A stretch of 64,000 bases of DNA from Candidatus Tisiphia endosymbiont of Nedyus quadrimaculatus (GCF_964059235.1 NZ_OZ060452.1:62001-126000), one strand, 5' to 3'; numbered from the stretch's first letter, positions 18,742-28,398 are shown. Program-made: numbers and translations. The notes: generated by a model not told the origin, from the letters alone.

Positions 18742-20067
18742 ATGAGCAAATTTGTACGAGCAGATGGCAGGGTTATCTATCCCCAAACTAGTCTCACTAG
18801 AGAACAAAAACAAGCTGTTGGATTGCTGTCGATCGGCACGTTCTTAGAGTATTTTGATTTGATGCTTTATGTGCATATGGCAGTATTGCTTAATGAGCTA
18901 TTTTTTGAACCTGCTAATCCTCACACAGCCTCTTTAATGACGGCTTTTGCCTTTTGTTCTACTTATGTTTTAAGACCAGTAGGAGCTTTAATTTTTGGGT
19001 GGATAGGTGATAATATCGGTCGTAAAGCAACTGTTATCATAACAACTTCTATGATGTCTTTGTCCTGTCTTGTAATGGCAAATCTTCCAACCTATGCTCA
19101 AATTGGTATTAGCGCTTCTTATGTGGTTACTGTATGCCGCATAGTACAAGGGATGTCTTCTATGGGAGAAGTAGTAGGAGCAGAACTGTACTTAACAGAA
19201 CTAATAAAGCCTCCTATACAATATCCAGTGGTCGCATTTTTATCTATTGCTATTAGTGTAGGTACTACTGTTGCTTTAGGTGTTGGAACTCTTGCTATGT
19301 CAATTGGATTGAACTGGCGTATGGCATTTTGGTTTGGTGCAGGAGTTGCAATTATTGGTGTACTTGCTAGAACGACCCTTCGAGAAACACCAGAATTTGC
19401 TGATGCAAAACGTCGTGTAAAACAAAATATAAAACTAGTCATCAATACTAATGCATTTGAAAAAACTCTTATTTGGAACGAAAAGGTAAATATAAAAACG
19501 GCATTGTCCAATTTTGCTTTAATATCTACTTGGCCAGTATGGTTTTATATAACTTATGTATATAGTAGTAGTATTCTTAAGAATATCTTTAAATATACTA
19601 CTGAGCAAATTATTAGTCATAATTTGGTCGTGTCTATGATATCTATGTTAAATGCTATGCTATTAACTTACTTATCTTATAAAATAAATCCTTTAAAAAT
19701 TCTTAAAATAAGATTGATAGTTTTCGCTGTAGTTATTTTACCTTGTCTTTATTTATTGAATAATCTTACCAATGTTTCTGAATTGTTATTATTTCAGTTA
19801 ATTGTAATTCTTTTAGGTCCTACCGGATTCCCAGCAGTTCCTATCCTTTATAAGCACTTTCCTGTATTTAAACGCTTCACATACTCTACTGTCATCTATG
19901 CTTTGTCACGTGCTTTAATATACGTTATAACCTCTTTTGGACTTGTATATTTAGTTGAATATTTTAGTAATTGGGGCTTATTAGTAATTATAATTCCGGT
20001 ACTTACTATATATTATTATGGCAGAAATCACTTTGAGAAATTAGAAGTGGAAGCTTCAAATCATTAG
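18742..20067 (+). CDS. ProP-like MFS transporter, second intact copy
   Basis: This 441-residue paralogue of the 8027-9373 protein keeps the same TM1 block (LSIGTFLEYFDLMLYVHMAV), motif A (GWIGDNIGRKA) and the RIVQGMSSMGEVVGAELYL segment. About 12 membrane helices are predicted, in the inner membrane. It belongs to the metabolite/H+ symporter group around ProP; the substrate is unknown. The last 62 bp overlap the end of HD hydrolase copy 3 on the other strand. It begins 77 bp after IS256 copy 2, so its native promoter region may have been replaced by the IS. Confidence 0.88.
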   Translation: MSKFVRADGRVIYPQTSLTREQKQAVGLLSIGTFLEYFDLMLYVHMAVLLNELFFEPANPHTASLMTAFAFCSTYVLRPVGALIFGWIGDNIGRKATVIITTSMMSLSCLVMANLPTYAQIGISASYVVTVCRIVQGMSSMGEVVGAELYLTELIKPPIQYPVVAFLSIAISVGTTVALGVGTLAMSIGLNWRMAFWFGAGVAIIGVLARTTLRETPEFADAKRRVKQNIKLVINTNAFEKTLIWNEKVNIKTALSNFALISTWPVWFYITYVYSSSILKNIFKYTTEQIISHNLVVSMISMLNAMLLTYLSYKINPLKILKIRLIVFAVVILPCLYLLNNLTNVSELLLFQLIVILLGPTGFPAVPILYKHFPVFKRFTYSTVIYALSRALIYVITSFGLVYLVEYFSNWGLLVIIIPVLTIYYYGRNHFEKLEVEASNH

Positions 20068-20713
20068 ATAAAATAATTTTTTGAAGAAGCTGCTCTTTAT
20101 TAAGAGTACGTAGACACAGTTGATAAAAATGTTTTTCGGCATTTAATATTCCAAGATATACAGCAAGAATTACAAAATATTCCATAGTCTCCTGCACTAT
20201 CTTCTTAGCTTTTTCAGGAGATTTAGCCCCTATGGTTTGTGTATTATGAACCCGATCAAATAATTTAATCAATGCCACATCATATTTTTCTTGTTGAACT
20301 AATATATCTAATATTTCCGCCGAGCTAATCTTACCGTGGGGTTTGTTCCTACTTAAAGCTTCTACTTGACTAGCAACCTGCTCCCCAAAGATATAGGCAA
20401 TCATCTTTTCGGTAAGTGTTGTATCTTCGAGGGTATCATGCAGTATACTGGTAACAATAATGTCAGTGCGGTAAAGATAATCAGAAATCATATATGCTAC
20501 CTCTATTGGATGAGAGTAATAAGGTTCACCGGACTGCCGCATTTGGCTGCCATGATATTTCTTGGCGTAATAAATAGCCTTTCTAACCTCATCAATATCT
20601 ATTGGTAGGTTTACTTCCTCATTAATCTTACGTAATTTGTCCAGTAACCTAGTAGCATATTGACAAGATTCATACTGTGAGTTGTCCCAATAATTAATCT
20701 CTTCTTCTTCCAT
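20006..20713 (-). CDS. SpoT-like HD hydrolase (single-domain RSH), copy 3
   Basis: This is a 235-residue paralogue closest to copy 1 (both begin MEEEEINYWDNSQYESCQYA). The HD motifs are present (RQSGEPYYSHPIEVA, ILHDTLEDT, FDRVHNTQTI), so the hydrolase site looks intact, although the 'HNLQTL' segment is altered to HNTQTI. The last residues (SDFCHNNI) are encoded opposite the end of the MFS gene. It is divergent from the coiled-coil gene at 21021 across a 307-bp spacer. Expected activity is (p)ppGpp hydrolysis; inferred. Confidence 0.85.
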   Translation of the reverse strand: MEEEEINYWDNSQYESCQYATRLLDKLRKINEEVNLPIDIDEVRKAIYYAKKYHGSQMRQSGEPYYSHPIEVAYMISDYLYRTDIIVTSILHDTLEDTTLTEKMIAYIFGEQVASQVEALSRNKPHGKISSAEILDILVQQEKYDVALIKLFDRVHNTQTIGAKSPEKAKKIVQETMEYFVILAVYLGILNAEKHFYQLCLRTLNKEQLLQKIILSNDLKLPLLISQSDFCHNNI

Positions 20714-21020
20714 AAAAATCCTAATATTTTAAATCACTATACTAAATTAAACTAAAAATTAGAATATTACTAGGAATTTATTATATTTTTTTGAAGAAGA
20801 TGAATATTTTTGCATTTTGTTGTTGTATAAATAGACAGCTACTCCCTTTATATTCACATACCCTACAAATCGTTGTGTAAGCTGTAAGTGACTAGACAAA
20901 AAAGTACCAGTAAAATTTATATTATAGAACTCTTGCTAGAAAAAACTAGAATAATATTTTAATTTACAATATATAGTAGTTGTTCGAATGTAAACTATAT
21001 TAAGTTTGTAATTAACGATT
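20714..21020. promoter_or_regulatory. Divergent spacer between HD hydrolase copy 3 and the coiled-coil gene
   Basis: This 307-bp AT-rich spacer is shared in part with 4931-5187 (same gene pair, inverted). The conserved words ACTATATTAAGTTTGTAAT just before the coiled-coil ATG and ATAGACAG...CTTTATATTCAC nearer the hydrolase suggest functional promoter sequence on both sides. TTGTTGTATAAATAG near 20818 resembles the upstream DNA of hydrolase copies 2 and 4. Confidence 0.4.
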
Positions 21021-21569
21021 ATGAAAGAATTGCATAAATTTGAGTGGGTAGAGAAGCTAGCAATCCTAATAAAAAGTGAAGACCAAATTAAACAGCAGAA
21101 TGAAAAATACAAATATTTTTATCAATATAAGTTTGACACTGATAAGCATTACGATGCCATGTGTTATCATGATAAAAAATTGAAGGCATCTAAAAAAGAG
21201 TTAGAAGAAAAACTTAAGAAGGAGCAGAGGAAGTCAAAAGAAGCAAAATCACTAGACGCACTTAAGATAATAGAGCAAAAATTAGAACATCAGAATAAGC
21301 AAATATTGGAAATCGCTCATACTGTAACAGAAGCTAAAGAACGTAAAGCTGAAGTAGATAAGACAATTGCCGTGCTAGAAGAACAACACAAAAGAAGTGA
21401 AAAACAATGGAATGCAGTGGAGAAAGAAGCCAAAGAGTGTCAATACTTAGATACTGATAAACATAAAGTATTGAAGATATTTGTTAGTTTGGCTAGGAAT
21501 CAAAAAGCAGCTAATTTTTCTAACTTAATACAAGCAGACACTTCAAATCGTGCATTTTCCTTATATTAG
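21021..21569 (+). CDS. Coiled-coil protein linked to the HD hydrolase / MFS pair
   Basis: This is a 182-residue, highly charged protein. From about residue 52 to 140 it is a continuous heptad-like helix rich in Lys and Glu (KASKKELEEKLKKEQRKSKE and on). No signal peptide or membrane segment is present, so it should be cytoplasmic. No family was recognised. It is significant because a truncated copy (4838-4930) occupies the same position relative to HD hydrolase copy 1, so the gene is a regular neighbour of these hydrolases. The ATG at 21021 is shared by both copies. Confidence 0.65.
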   Translation: MKELHKFEWVEKLAILIKSEDQIKQQNEKYKYFYQYKFDTDKHYDAMCYHDKKLKASKKELEEKLKKEQRKSKEAKSLDALKIIEQKLEHQNKQILEIAHTVTEAKERKAEVDKTIAVLEEQHKRSEKQWNAVEKEAKECQYLDTDKHKVLKIFVSLARNQKAANFSNLIQADTSNRAFSLY

Positions 21570-21685
21570 CGAATTTGGAATAAAAGTTATCCTAAATTCC
21601 CAAATTGTTATATTTTATTATTTATTTCATAGTACTTTTAGTTTATTTTCTAACTTTACCTATACAATCAATTTGAGAATAACTA

Positions 21686-24364
21686 GTGTACTCTATACTT
21701 TATTATAATAATCTAGATTATAGTGGTCTTGAAACAAAATTTAATAAGGTGGTTAAATTTTTACAGGAAGGTGATTTTAAATCAGCAGAAGTTAAAAAGC
21801 TAAAACCTACTGATTATTTTAGAGCTAAACTGGATATAACTAATCGGGTGTTGTTTAAGCCTATAAAACATAAGAATCAGTATTGCTTACTTATTTTAGA
21901 AATAATTCGAAACCATGATTACAATAAATCGAGATTTTTAAAAGGCGGAGAAATAATTGAGGAAGATGTAGAATTTAAGCCACTTGCAATAAATAACATT
22001 GAGTTATTAAATGGTGACCCTACTGCTACTTCGTCTGTTCACTTGTTAAATAAGTTTATTATTTTTGATAAGCAGCAAGAAGATATATTACACCTCAACT
22101 TGCCTTTGCTGGTTATTGGTTCTGCTGGTAGTGGAAAAACCTCAGTAACTTTAGAAAAACTTAAAAGACTTGAAGGAAGAATCCTTTATACAAGTCTATC
22201 TAGCTATTTGGTACATCATTCACAAAAATTATATTTTTCTTGCAACTACAGTAATGATAAACAACAACTTGATTTTTTATCTTTTAAAGAATTTCTAGAA
22301 ACTATAGAAATTCCTAAAGGAAGGCAAGTTAATGAAAATATATTTTTACTATGGTTTAACAAGCAAAATCTTGCTAGATCTATAGGGGGCGGGCGTAAGG
22401 TATTTGAAGAATTTATGGGGGTAATAGCTGGCTCTTCTGTCGATAAAGCTTATCTTAGCAAAGAAGACTACCTCAATTTGGGAATCAAGCAGTCGATATT
22501 TTCACCAGAACAACGGAATGAAATATATAATCTTTTTCAAAAATACACTGAGTTTTTAGATAAAGAAAACTATTATGACAGTAATATTATTGCTTATACA
22601 TATACTAATTTAGTTGAGTCTACTTATGACGCAATTCTTGTTGATGAAGTTCAGGATTTTACTAATAGCCAATTATCTCTAATATTCAAAAGTTTAAAAG
22701 ATAGAAGTCAATTTTTGTTATGTGGAGACGCTAATCAAATAGTTCATCCTAACTTTTTCTCTTGGTCTCAACTAAAATCCTTTTTTTATAATGATGCAGA
22801 TTTAAGTACACATAATATCACTAGGATTCTAGCAAGCAATTATCGTAATACCTTGGAAGTCACTGAGTTGGCTAATCGTGTACTCCGCTTTAAGAATTAT
22901 CGTTTTGGCTCAATAGATAAAGAGAGTCATTATCTAATAGAAAGCACTTCTGAAAATCATGGTAGTGTTAGTTGCCTAGAAGCTACATCAAATATTATAA
23001 AAGAAGTAAATGCACGAACATCTAGGTCTACAAGTTACGCCATTTTAGTGTTACATGATCATTACAAGCAACAAGCAAGAGAGTTTTTTAATACCCCACT
23101 TATATTCACCGTACAAGAAGCGAAAGGATTAGAATATGAGAATATAATTCTCTACAATTTTATATCCTCTGAACAAAGTTATACTACTATTATCAAGGAT
23201 ATGGATAGGTCATTTCTTGACTCAGATTTTAAATATTCTCGAATGAAAGACAAATCAGACAAGTCTCTTGAAATATATAAATTTTATATAAATTCGCTGT
23301 ATGTTGCAATTACTAGGTCTATTTGTAATGTTTATATAATAGAGTCTAATCCTACTCATAAGTTCTTGAGGCTATTAGATATTAATCAAATTAAGGAAGT
23401 AAATATTGAAGCCAAGGAATCTTCTAGAGAGGAGTGGCAAAAGGAAGCGAATAAATTAATAGTACAAGGTAAAGAAGAGCAGGCAAAAGCCATTGAAGAC
23501 AACATATTACAACATAAAGTAATTCCGTGGAAAATTATTGATAATCAACAATTGATTCAATTACGGATCGCTGTACTAGAACAAAAAACTGCTAGTAAAA
23601 AGGATATAATTAAACTGCTTAATTATGCAATAATCTATTCTGATTCTGCAATAATAAGAAAACTACAAGATATGGGAATAAAAGCTGCGAATAATATTGC
23701 AAAATGTGTTGCTTTAATGCAGGATGAATATTTTAGTGATTATACTTATAAAAATACTAGTGCTATGTTACAAAAAATTGATCAATTTGGTATTGATTAT
23801 AGAAATGAGTTCAATCTTACTCCTTTAATGGCTGCTACATATATTGGCAAAAATCTGTCTGTTGAAACCTTGATTTCTTTAGGGGCGTCAGTAGATTTAA
23901 TTGACAATAACCGTCGCAATGCCTTTATGATTGGCATTGCTAGAGCAACAGATGATATAAAATATTGCACAGGACTTTTTCCCAGTATTTATGAATATTT
24001 AAAACCGGATTCGATTATAGTAAAAATAAATAATAAGCTAGTTAAGATTGAATCGTATAAATCTGAATATTTTTTCCTCTATCTTTTGCTAACAAAAGTA
24101 AGGAATATAACACATGTCAAGGATGATAAACAGATAGTGTTTAAAGCCGGTAGTATTAGTAATATGCTCAAGAATTTTCCGGAGAATGTTTTACCTAAAC
24201 GATACAAATCACAAGAATATATACGATCTATACTTGCTCGCAATGAGGTAAATAGTAATTATCCCTATAACAAACGTTTATTTACTAGGGTACAAATAGG
24301 GGTATATAGTCTTAATAAAGAATTACAGATAAAACTTAATGATAATTGGGAAGATTTGTATTAA
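21686..24364 (+). CDS. RelE-like domain + UvrD-type helicase + ankyrin repeat fusion
   Basis: This is an 892-residue multidomain protein. Residues about 20-85 resemble the RelE/ParE toxin fold (DYFRAKLDITNRVLF ... LEIIRNHDYNKSRFL). The superfamily 1 helicase motifs follow: Walker A GSAGSGKT (145-152), DEVQD (320-324), LLCGDANQ (344-351), SNYRN (384-388), QEAKGLEYE (477-485) and LYVAITRS (538-545). Residues about 709-770 carry ankyrin-type sequence (LTPLMAATYIGKNLSVETLI, SLGASVDLIDNN). The start is GTG 21686, since an in-frame TAA lies two codons upstream. Helicases with RelE-like heads are known; the added ankyrin part suggests protein binding, possibly of a host or phage target. Its role is unproven. 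Confidence 0.75.
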   Translation: MYSILYYNNLDYSGLETKFNKVVKFLQEGDFKSAEVKKLKPTDYFRAKLDITNRVLFKPIKHKNQYCLLILEIIRNHDYNKSRFLKGGEIIEEDVEFKPLAINNIELLNGDPTATSSVHLLNKFIIFDKQQEDILHLNLPLLVIGSAGSGKTSVTLEKLKRLEGRILYTSLSSYLVHHSQKLYFSCNYSNDKQQLDFLSFKEFLETIEIPKGRQVNENIFLLWFNKQNLARSIGGGRKVFEEFMGVIAGSSVDKAYLSKEDYLNLGIKQSIFSPEQRNEIYNLFQKYTEFLDKENYYDSNIIAYTYTNLVESTYDAILVDEVQDFTNSQLSLIFKSLKDRSQFLLCGDANQIVHPNFFSWSQLKSFFYNDADLSTHNITRILASNYRNTLEVTELANRVLRFKNYRFGSIDKESHYLIESTSENHGSVSCLEATSNIIKEVNARTSRSTSYAILVLHDHYKQQAREFFNTPLIFTVQEAKGLEYENIILYNFISSEQSYTTIIKDMDRSFLDSDFKYSRMKDKSDKSLEIYKFYINSLYVAITRSICNVYIIESNPTHKFLRLLDINQIKEVNIEAKESSREEWQKEANKLIVQGKEEQAKAIEDNILQHKVIPWKIIDNQQLIQLRIAVLEQKTASKKDIIKLLNYAIIYSDSAIIRKLQDMGIKAANNIAKCVALMQDEYFSDYTYKNTSAMLQKIDQFGIDYRNEFNLTPLMAATYIGKNLSVETLISLGASVDLIDNNRRNAFMIGIARATDDIKYCTGLFPSIYEYLKPDSIIVKINNKLVKIESYKSEYFFLYLLLTKVRNITHVKDDKQIVFKAGSISNMLKNFPENVLPKRYKSQEYIRSILARNEVNSNYPYNKRLFTRVQIGVYSLNKELQIKLNDNWEDLY

Positions 24365-24581
24365 ATCTACTCAAATTTGATCATAAAATGAGTTGTCTTA
24401 TGCACTTTGACATTGATTTAGCAATTATTATCAGCTTTTTAGTAGTGAATATTTGTGCTGGTATATATTATGGGCGTGGAATAAAGACTATTAAAGAATA
24501 TGCTATAGGTGATAGAAATTTTTCAACGGGAACTATAGCTGCTACTTTAATTGCGACTTGGGCTGGGGGAGGGATTTTTTC

Positions 24582-25918
24582 GGCTCTGTCCAAAAAACTG
24601 TGTAAATTCGAAAAAATAGGTCATTAAATTTTGTTAAGCCTATCCTCAAATTTAACCATCAAATGAGCCATAGCTTCATTCCAGTTTGGAATGGGCATAG
24701 TCCATTTTTTGGTCATATAGTCAATTGTCAAATATAAACTTTTAAAAACAGCATTATCATTAGGAAAAACCCGCTTATTATTTGTTACTTTACGCAATTG
24801 ACTATTGACAGATTCAACTGAATTAGTTGTATAAATTACCTTTCTAATTGACTCAGGATACCCTAGAAAAATCATTAGATTGTCCCAATTATTATACCAT
24901 GATTTGGCAATTTGTGGATATTGTTTATTCCATTTTTCTTCAAAAGATACTAAAGCTAAATGGGCTTGTTCTTCCGTTACTGCAGTATATATCGGCTTTA
25001 AATCGCTAGACAGTTGCTTCCTATCTTTATACGACACATATTTTAAACTATTTCTAATCTGATGTACAATACACAATTGATGTTCTGTTTTTGGATAAAC
25101 TGCTTCTATTGCCTCAGACATACCAGTAAGATTATCGCTACAGGCAATCAGTATATCTTTTAGCCCTCTATTTTTCATTTCGGTAAAATTACCGAGCCAA
25201 AATTTTGCCCCTTCATTTTCACTGATCCATAATCCCAATATATCTTTTTTACCAGATAAATCAATTCCTAATGCAACATATACTGCCTTATTGATTATCC
25301 TTTTATCTTGCCTGACTTTTACTACTAAACAATCAAAAAATACTATCGGATATATCTCTTCTAATGGTCGACTCTGCCAAGCTTTAACCTCATCCATTAC
25401 ATCATCAGTAATTTGGCTGATTAAGCCTTCACTTATTTCAACACTGTATAACTCCTGTAACTGAATCTTAATATCAGATATACTCATGCCTTTAGCATAT
25501 AATGATAGTACTTTATCGTCAAAACCATCAAAACGTTTCTGGCGTTTTGGTAGTATTGCGGGTTCAAAGGTATTATGCCTATCCCTTGGTACTTCTATTT
25601 CTACAGCTCCATGTTCGGAGATCAGTTTTTTGCTAGTTATACCATTACGAGCATTATCATTATCTGCACAACTGTATTTATCATAGCCTAGATGATTATT
25701 CATTTCTGACTGCAGTGCCTTCTCTATTAAACGTTTGGTCAATTCTTTTAATAAACCTCCTTCTTTCAGTATTGTACTTACATCTGTATCATTATCTATT
25801 AATAAATCTACTGCTTGCTTTATTGATTCATTAGTTTTTTTATTCATGTAATTTCCTTTTTTGTTATACTTTTATATATAACCTATTTCGAAATTTACAC
25901 AGTTTTTTGGACAGAGCC
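24582..25918 (-). mobile_element. IS256-family insertion sequence, copy 3
   Basis: This 1337-bp element is flanked by perfect 8-bp direct repeats ATTTTTTC (24574-24581 and 25919-25926). The terminal inverted repeats match the other copies. It is inserted in the symporter gene, antisense to it. Confidence 0.96.
24624..25847 (-). CDS. IS256 family transposase, copy 3
   Basis: This is a full-length 407-residue copy with all catalytic blocks. It carries KYSCADNDN (Arg to Cys relative to copies 1 and 2), shared only with copy 4 at 59449; as far as I can see these two encode the same protein. This suggests that one of them gave rise to the other recently. Confidence 0.95.
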   Translation of the reverse strand: MNKKTNESIKQAVDLLIDNDTDVSTILKEGGLLKELTKRLIEKALQSEMNNHLGYDKYSCADNDNARNGITSKKLISEHGAVEIEVPRDRHNTFEPAILPKRQKRFDGFDDKVLSLYAKGMSISDIKIQLQELYSVEISEGLISQITDDVMDEVKAWQSRPLEEIYPIVFFDCLVVKVRQDKRIINKAVYVALGIDLSGKKDILGLWISENEGAKFWLGNFTEMKNRGLKDILIACSDNLTGMSEAIEAVYPKTEHQLCIVHQIRNSLKYVSYKDRKQLSSDLKPIYTAVTEEQAHLALVSFEEKWNKQYPQIAKSWYNNWDNLMIFLGYPESIRKVIYTTNSVESVNSQLRKVTNNKRVFPNDNAVFKSLYLTIDYMTKKWTMPIPNWNEAMAHLMVKFEDRLNKI

Positions 25919-27299
25919 ATTTTTTCTATTGTTATATCAAAAACTTATACTGATGGTTTTTATTCCTTAATTCCTTTTATATCTAATGTATTATCATTTT
26001 TAGTGGTGGCTTATTTTTTTGCACCACGTATGGCTGAGTTTTTAGGTCAACTTTCTGTTGCTGAAGTAATGGGTAACTTATATGGCAAAACTACTAGAAC
26101 TATTACAGCTATAGCCGGATTGTTTTGTGTGATAGGTGTTGTTGCTATACAATTTAAAGTATTATCAACAACACTTAGTTATTTTTTTGCTATTAATAAT
26201 TTAATTGCTGTATTAATTAGTAGTTCCATAGTTATAATTTATTCAACCTTTGGCGGTATTAAAGCTGTAACTTTTACTGATATAATACAGTTTTTTACCT
26301 TTGGTACATTTATTCCTATTATAGCGTTAACAATTTGGGGATCTTTTGACAACTCCACAATAGTATTTGAGGTAATTAAACAAAATCATATTTTTAATCT
26401 TAATGAGATATTTCATTACCACAATCCTAAATTTTGGTCTTTGTTTGCCTTATGCTTACATTTTTCACTTCCAGGACTTGATCCAGTATTTTTCCAAAGA
26501 GTATTAATGGCTAAGAATACTCAACAAATATATAAATCTTTTAATATAGCTGGTTTCTGCTCTTTGCTTATAATATTATTACTTGGTTGGATTAGTATTT
26601 TGATATTCGCTAGTAAGCAAGGACTAGATCCTAATAGTATCTATAGTTATATAATAGATAATTATGCATATGTAGGTTTAAAGGGTTTTATTATAGTTGG
26701 TATCATGGCAATGGTAATGTCTACAGCTGACTCTTACATCAACACATCTGCGGTACTCTTTGCTCATGATTTTTGCAAACCTTTAAATATAAAATGGGTA
26801 GAAAGAAACGAATTGTTATTATCACGTATTTGTTCTTTGATAATAGGTATTTTTGCTATTTTTCTTGCATTATCAACACAAGATTTACTTGAGCTAGTAC
26901 TATTTAAAGCTAGTTTCTATGTGCCAATAGTTTCTGTGCCTTTAATGCTTGCTATTTTTGGTTTTCGTAGCACAGAGAAAGCAGTATTAATTGCTATGAG
27001 TGCTGGTGTTATTACTGTAATAATTTGGCGAGTATTCTTGTCGCACACAGGAATTAACACTGTAATACCTGGAATGATTGCCAACTTAATTTTTTTACTA
27101 GGAAGCCATTACCTTCTAAAACAACCCGGTGGGTGGGTAGGAATAAAAGACCCAAATCCTTTAATTGCAATGAGGCTTGAACGTAAAAGAAAATTCTGCA
27201 AATTACTTCAATCAATTAAAGAATTTAATATTTTAAACTTCTGCAGAAGTAACCTACCACAAAATGAAATTACTTATAGCAAAACTTACGCTATGTAAG

Positions 27300-27458
27300 A
27301 CGTTAATTCGGGATAAGGATTAGTAAAAATAGCAGACATATATACACTACGAAGAGCAATTAATGTATGAATTCACAGAAATGCAATTTATACATATCCA
27401 AAATCTTGTATTAGTTATAGCTAAAGCATTTTTACTAATCCTTATCCCGAATTAACGT
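27300..27458. repeat. Short element with 31-bp perfect inverted terminal repeats
   Basis: Positions 27300-27330 (ACGTTAATTCGGGATAAGGA and on) are the exact reverse complement of 27428-27458. The 97-bp interior has no ORF. It starts 2 bp after the symporter stop and ends where a 5'-truncated istB begins. The core AATTCGGGATAAG recurs at 32895-32920, 53467-53480 and 53679-53694, so this is a family of palindromic elements, MITE-like in form. Confidence 0.75.
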
Positions 27459-28204
27459 TACTAGTGTGTATGATGTGTTAAAGAAACTTCTTGAAGCAGA
27501 GTGTGAATATAAGAAGTCACGCTCGCTAGGTTATAGGTTGCAACTAGCTAAGTTCCCAACCATAAAGTTACTATCAGATACATGCCAAGCTAAATTGGTT
27601 GAAAATATTGATATACAAAAAGTGATTGATAATCATCAGAATATCATGTTCATAGGTGGTTCTGGGTCTGCAAAAACTCATCTAGCAATTGGTTTGGCGT
27701 TCACCGCCATTGAAAAAAGTTACAGGGTAAGATTTTATACTTTAAATGAATTAGCTAGCCAATTGCTTAATGCTAGAATCCATAATTATGAAAGCAAATT
27801 CATCGATTCAGTTAAGAGATTCCATCTGATTGTAGTAGATGAATTAGGCTATGTACCAATAAAAGGCGAAGCTAGATTCCTGTTATTTGAGTTATTTGCT
27901 AAATTGTATGAGCAAACTTCAGTGATCATTACTACCCATTTGAGATTTGAAGAATGGAATGATATGTTTGGTAATGCTAAGGCAACAAAAGTAATTATCG
28001 ATAGATTGACACATCATTGTCAAATCATAGAAACTGGTAATAAAAGTTTTAGAGGAGGGAAAGATGTAGATTAAAGATTAAAATAATAGACTACGGTATT
28101 AATTAAAAATTACAATGATTTTAGAAAATTCTATCTGAATTTTAACCAAAATTAACTAATTTTTTTATGTGGTTAGGGGGGGCAATAGCTGATTACAATT
28201 TACA
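27459..28204 (+). mobile_element. IS21-A remnant (3' part only)
   Basis: This is identical in sequence to the 3' parts of the intact IS21-A elements, starting inside istB (ACTAGTGTGTATGATGTGTT) and ending with the right terminus GATTACAATTTACA at 28204. The left half, including istA, is gone. Its right end has a single GGGGGGCAATAG unit, where other copies have two or three. Confidence 0.88.
27466..28074 (+). pseudogene. IS21-A IstB, 5'-truncated
   Basis: This encodes 202 of the 236 residues of IstB seen at 39668 and 42934, starting at VYDVLKKLL. The P-loop GGSGSAKT and the DELGYVPI Walker B block are present. The N-terminal 34 residues are missing, and the istA partner is absent, so it cannot support transposition alone. 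Confidence 0.85.
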
Positions 28205-28398
28205 CTTTAATTGCTTTGCCATCAACGTAATACATTCTACGTATTCTTCCAATTGTTTCCACTATAAACACCCTTTTAAAAACTCCTTAAAAAAATATTA
28301 AAAATATTAATTTTTTGGAGATATTGTTACTTATTTAGGGGGTCAATTTTCATTACAATTTTTCCCTTAAAGGGGTCAATAGCTGATTACAATTTACA
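28205..28398 (-). mobile_element. IS21-A remnant (left end, inverted)
   Basis: The reverse complement begins TGTAAATTGTAATCAGCTAT like the left end of IS21-A2 (41301) and runs through the leader into the first about 20 codons of istA (ETIGRIRRMYYVDGKAIK), then stops at the abutting right end of the neighbouring remnant. This is head-to-head IS debris. From 28399 to 28660 (upstream of the next gene) I see no gene. Confidence 0.85.

Larger units (their letters stand above)
24388..27298 (+). pseudogene. Sodium:solute symporter (SSS family) split by IS256 copy 3
   Basis: Front part 24388-24581 (MSCLMHFDIDLAIIISFLVV ... TWAGGGIF) and back part 25927-27298 (SIVISKTYTDGFYSL and on) join exactly in frame if the IS and one copy of the 8-bp duplication ATTTTTTC are removed. 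That gives 521 residues, a normal SSS length. The conserved GDRNFSTGTIAATLIATWAGG block and the multiple hydrophobic helices place it in the SSS (PutP/PanF) superfamily of Na+-coupled importers. The substrate is not determinable. The damage is a single clean insertion, so this is a very recent knock-out. Its start is 24 bp after the helicase stop, so the two may have been co-transcribed. Confidence 0.9.
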
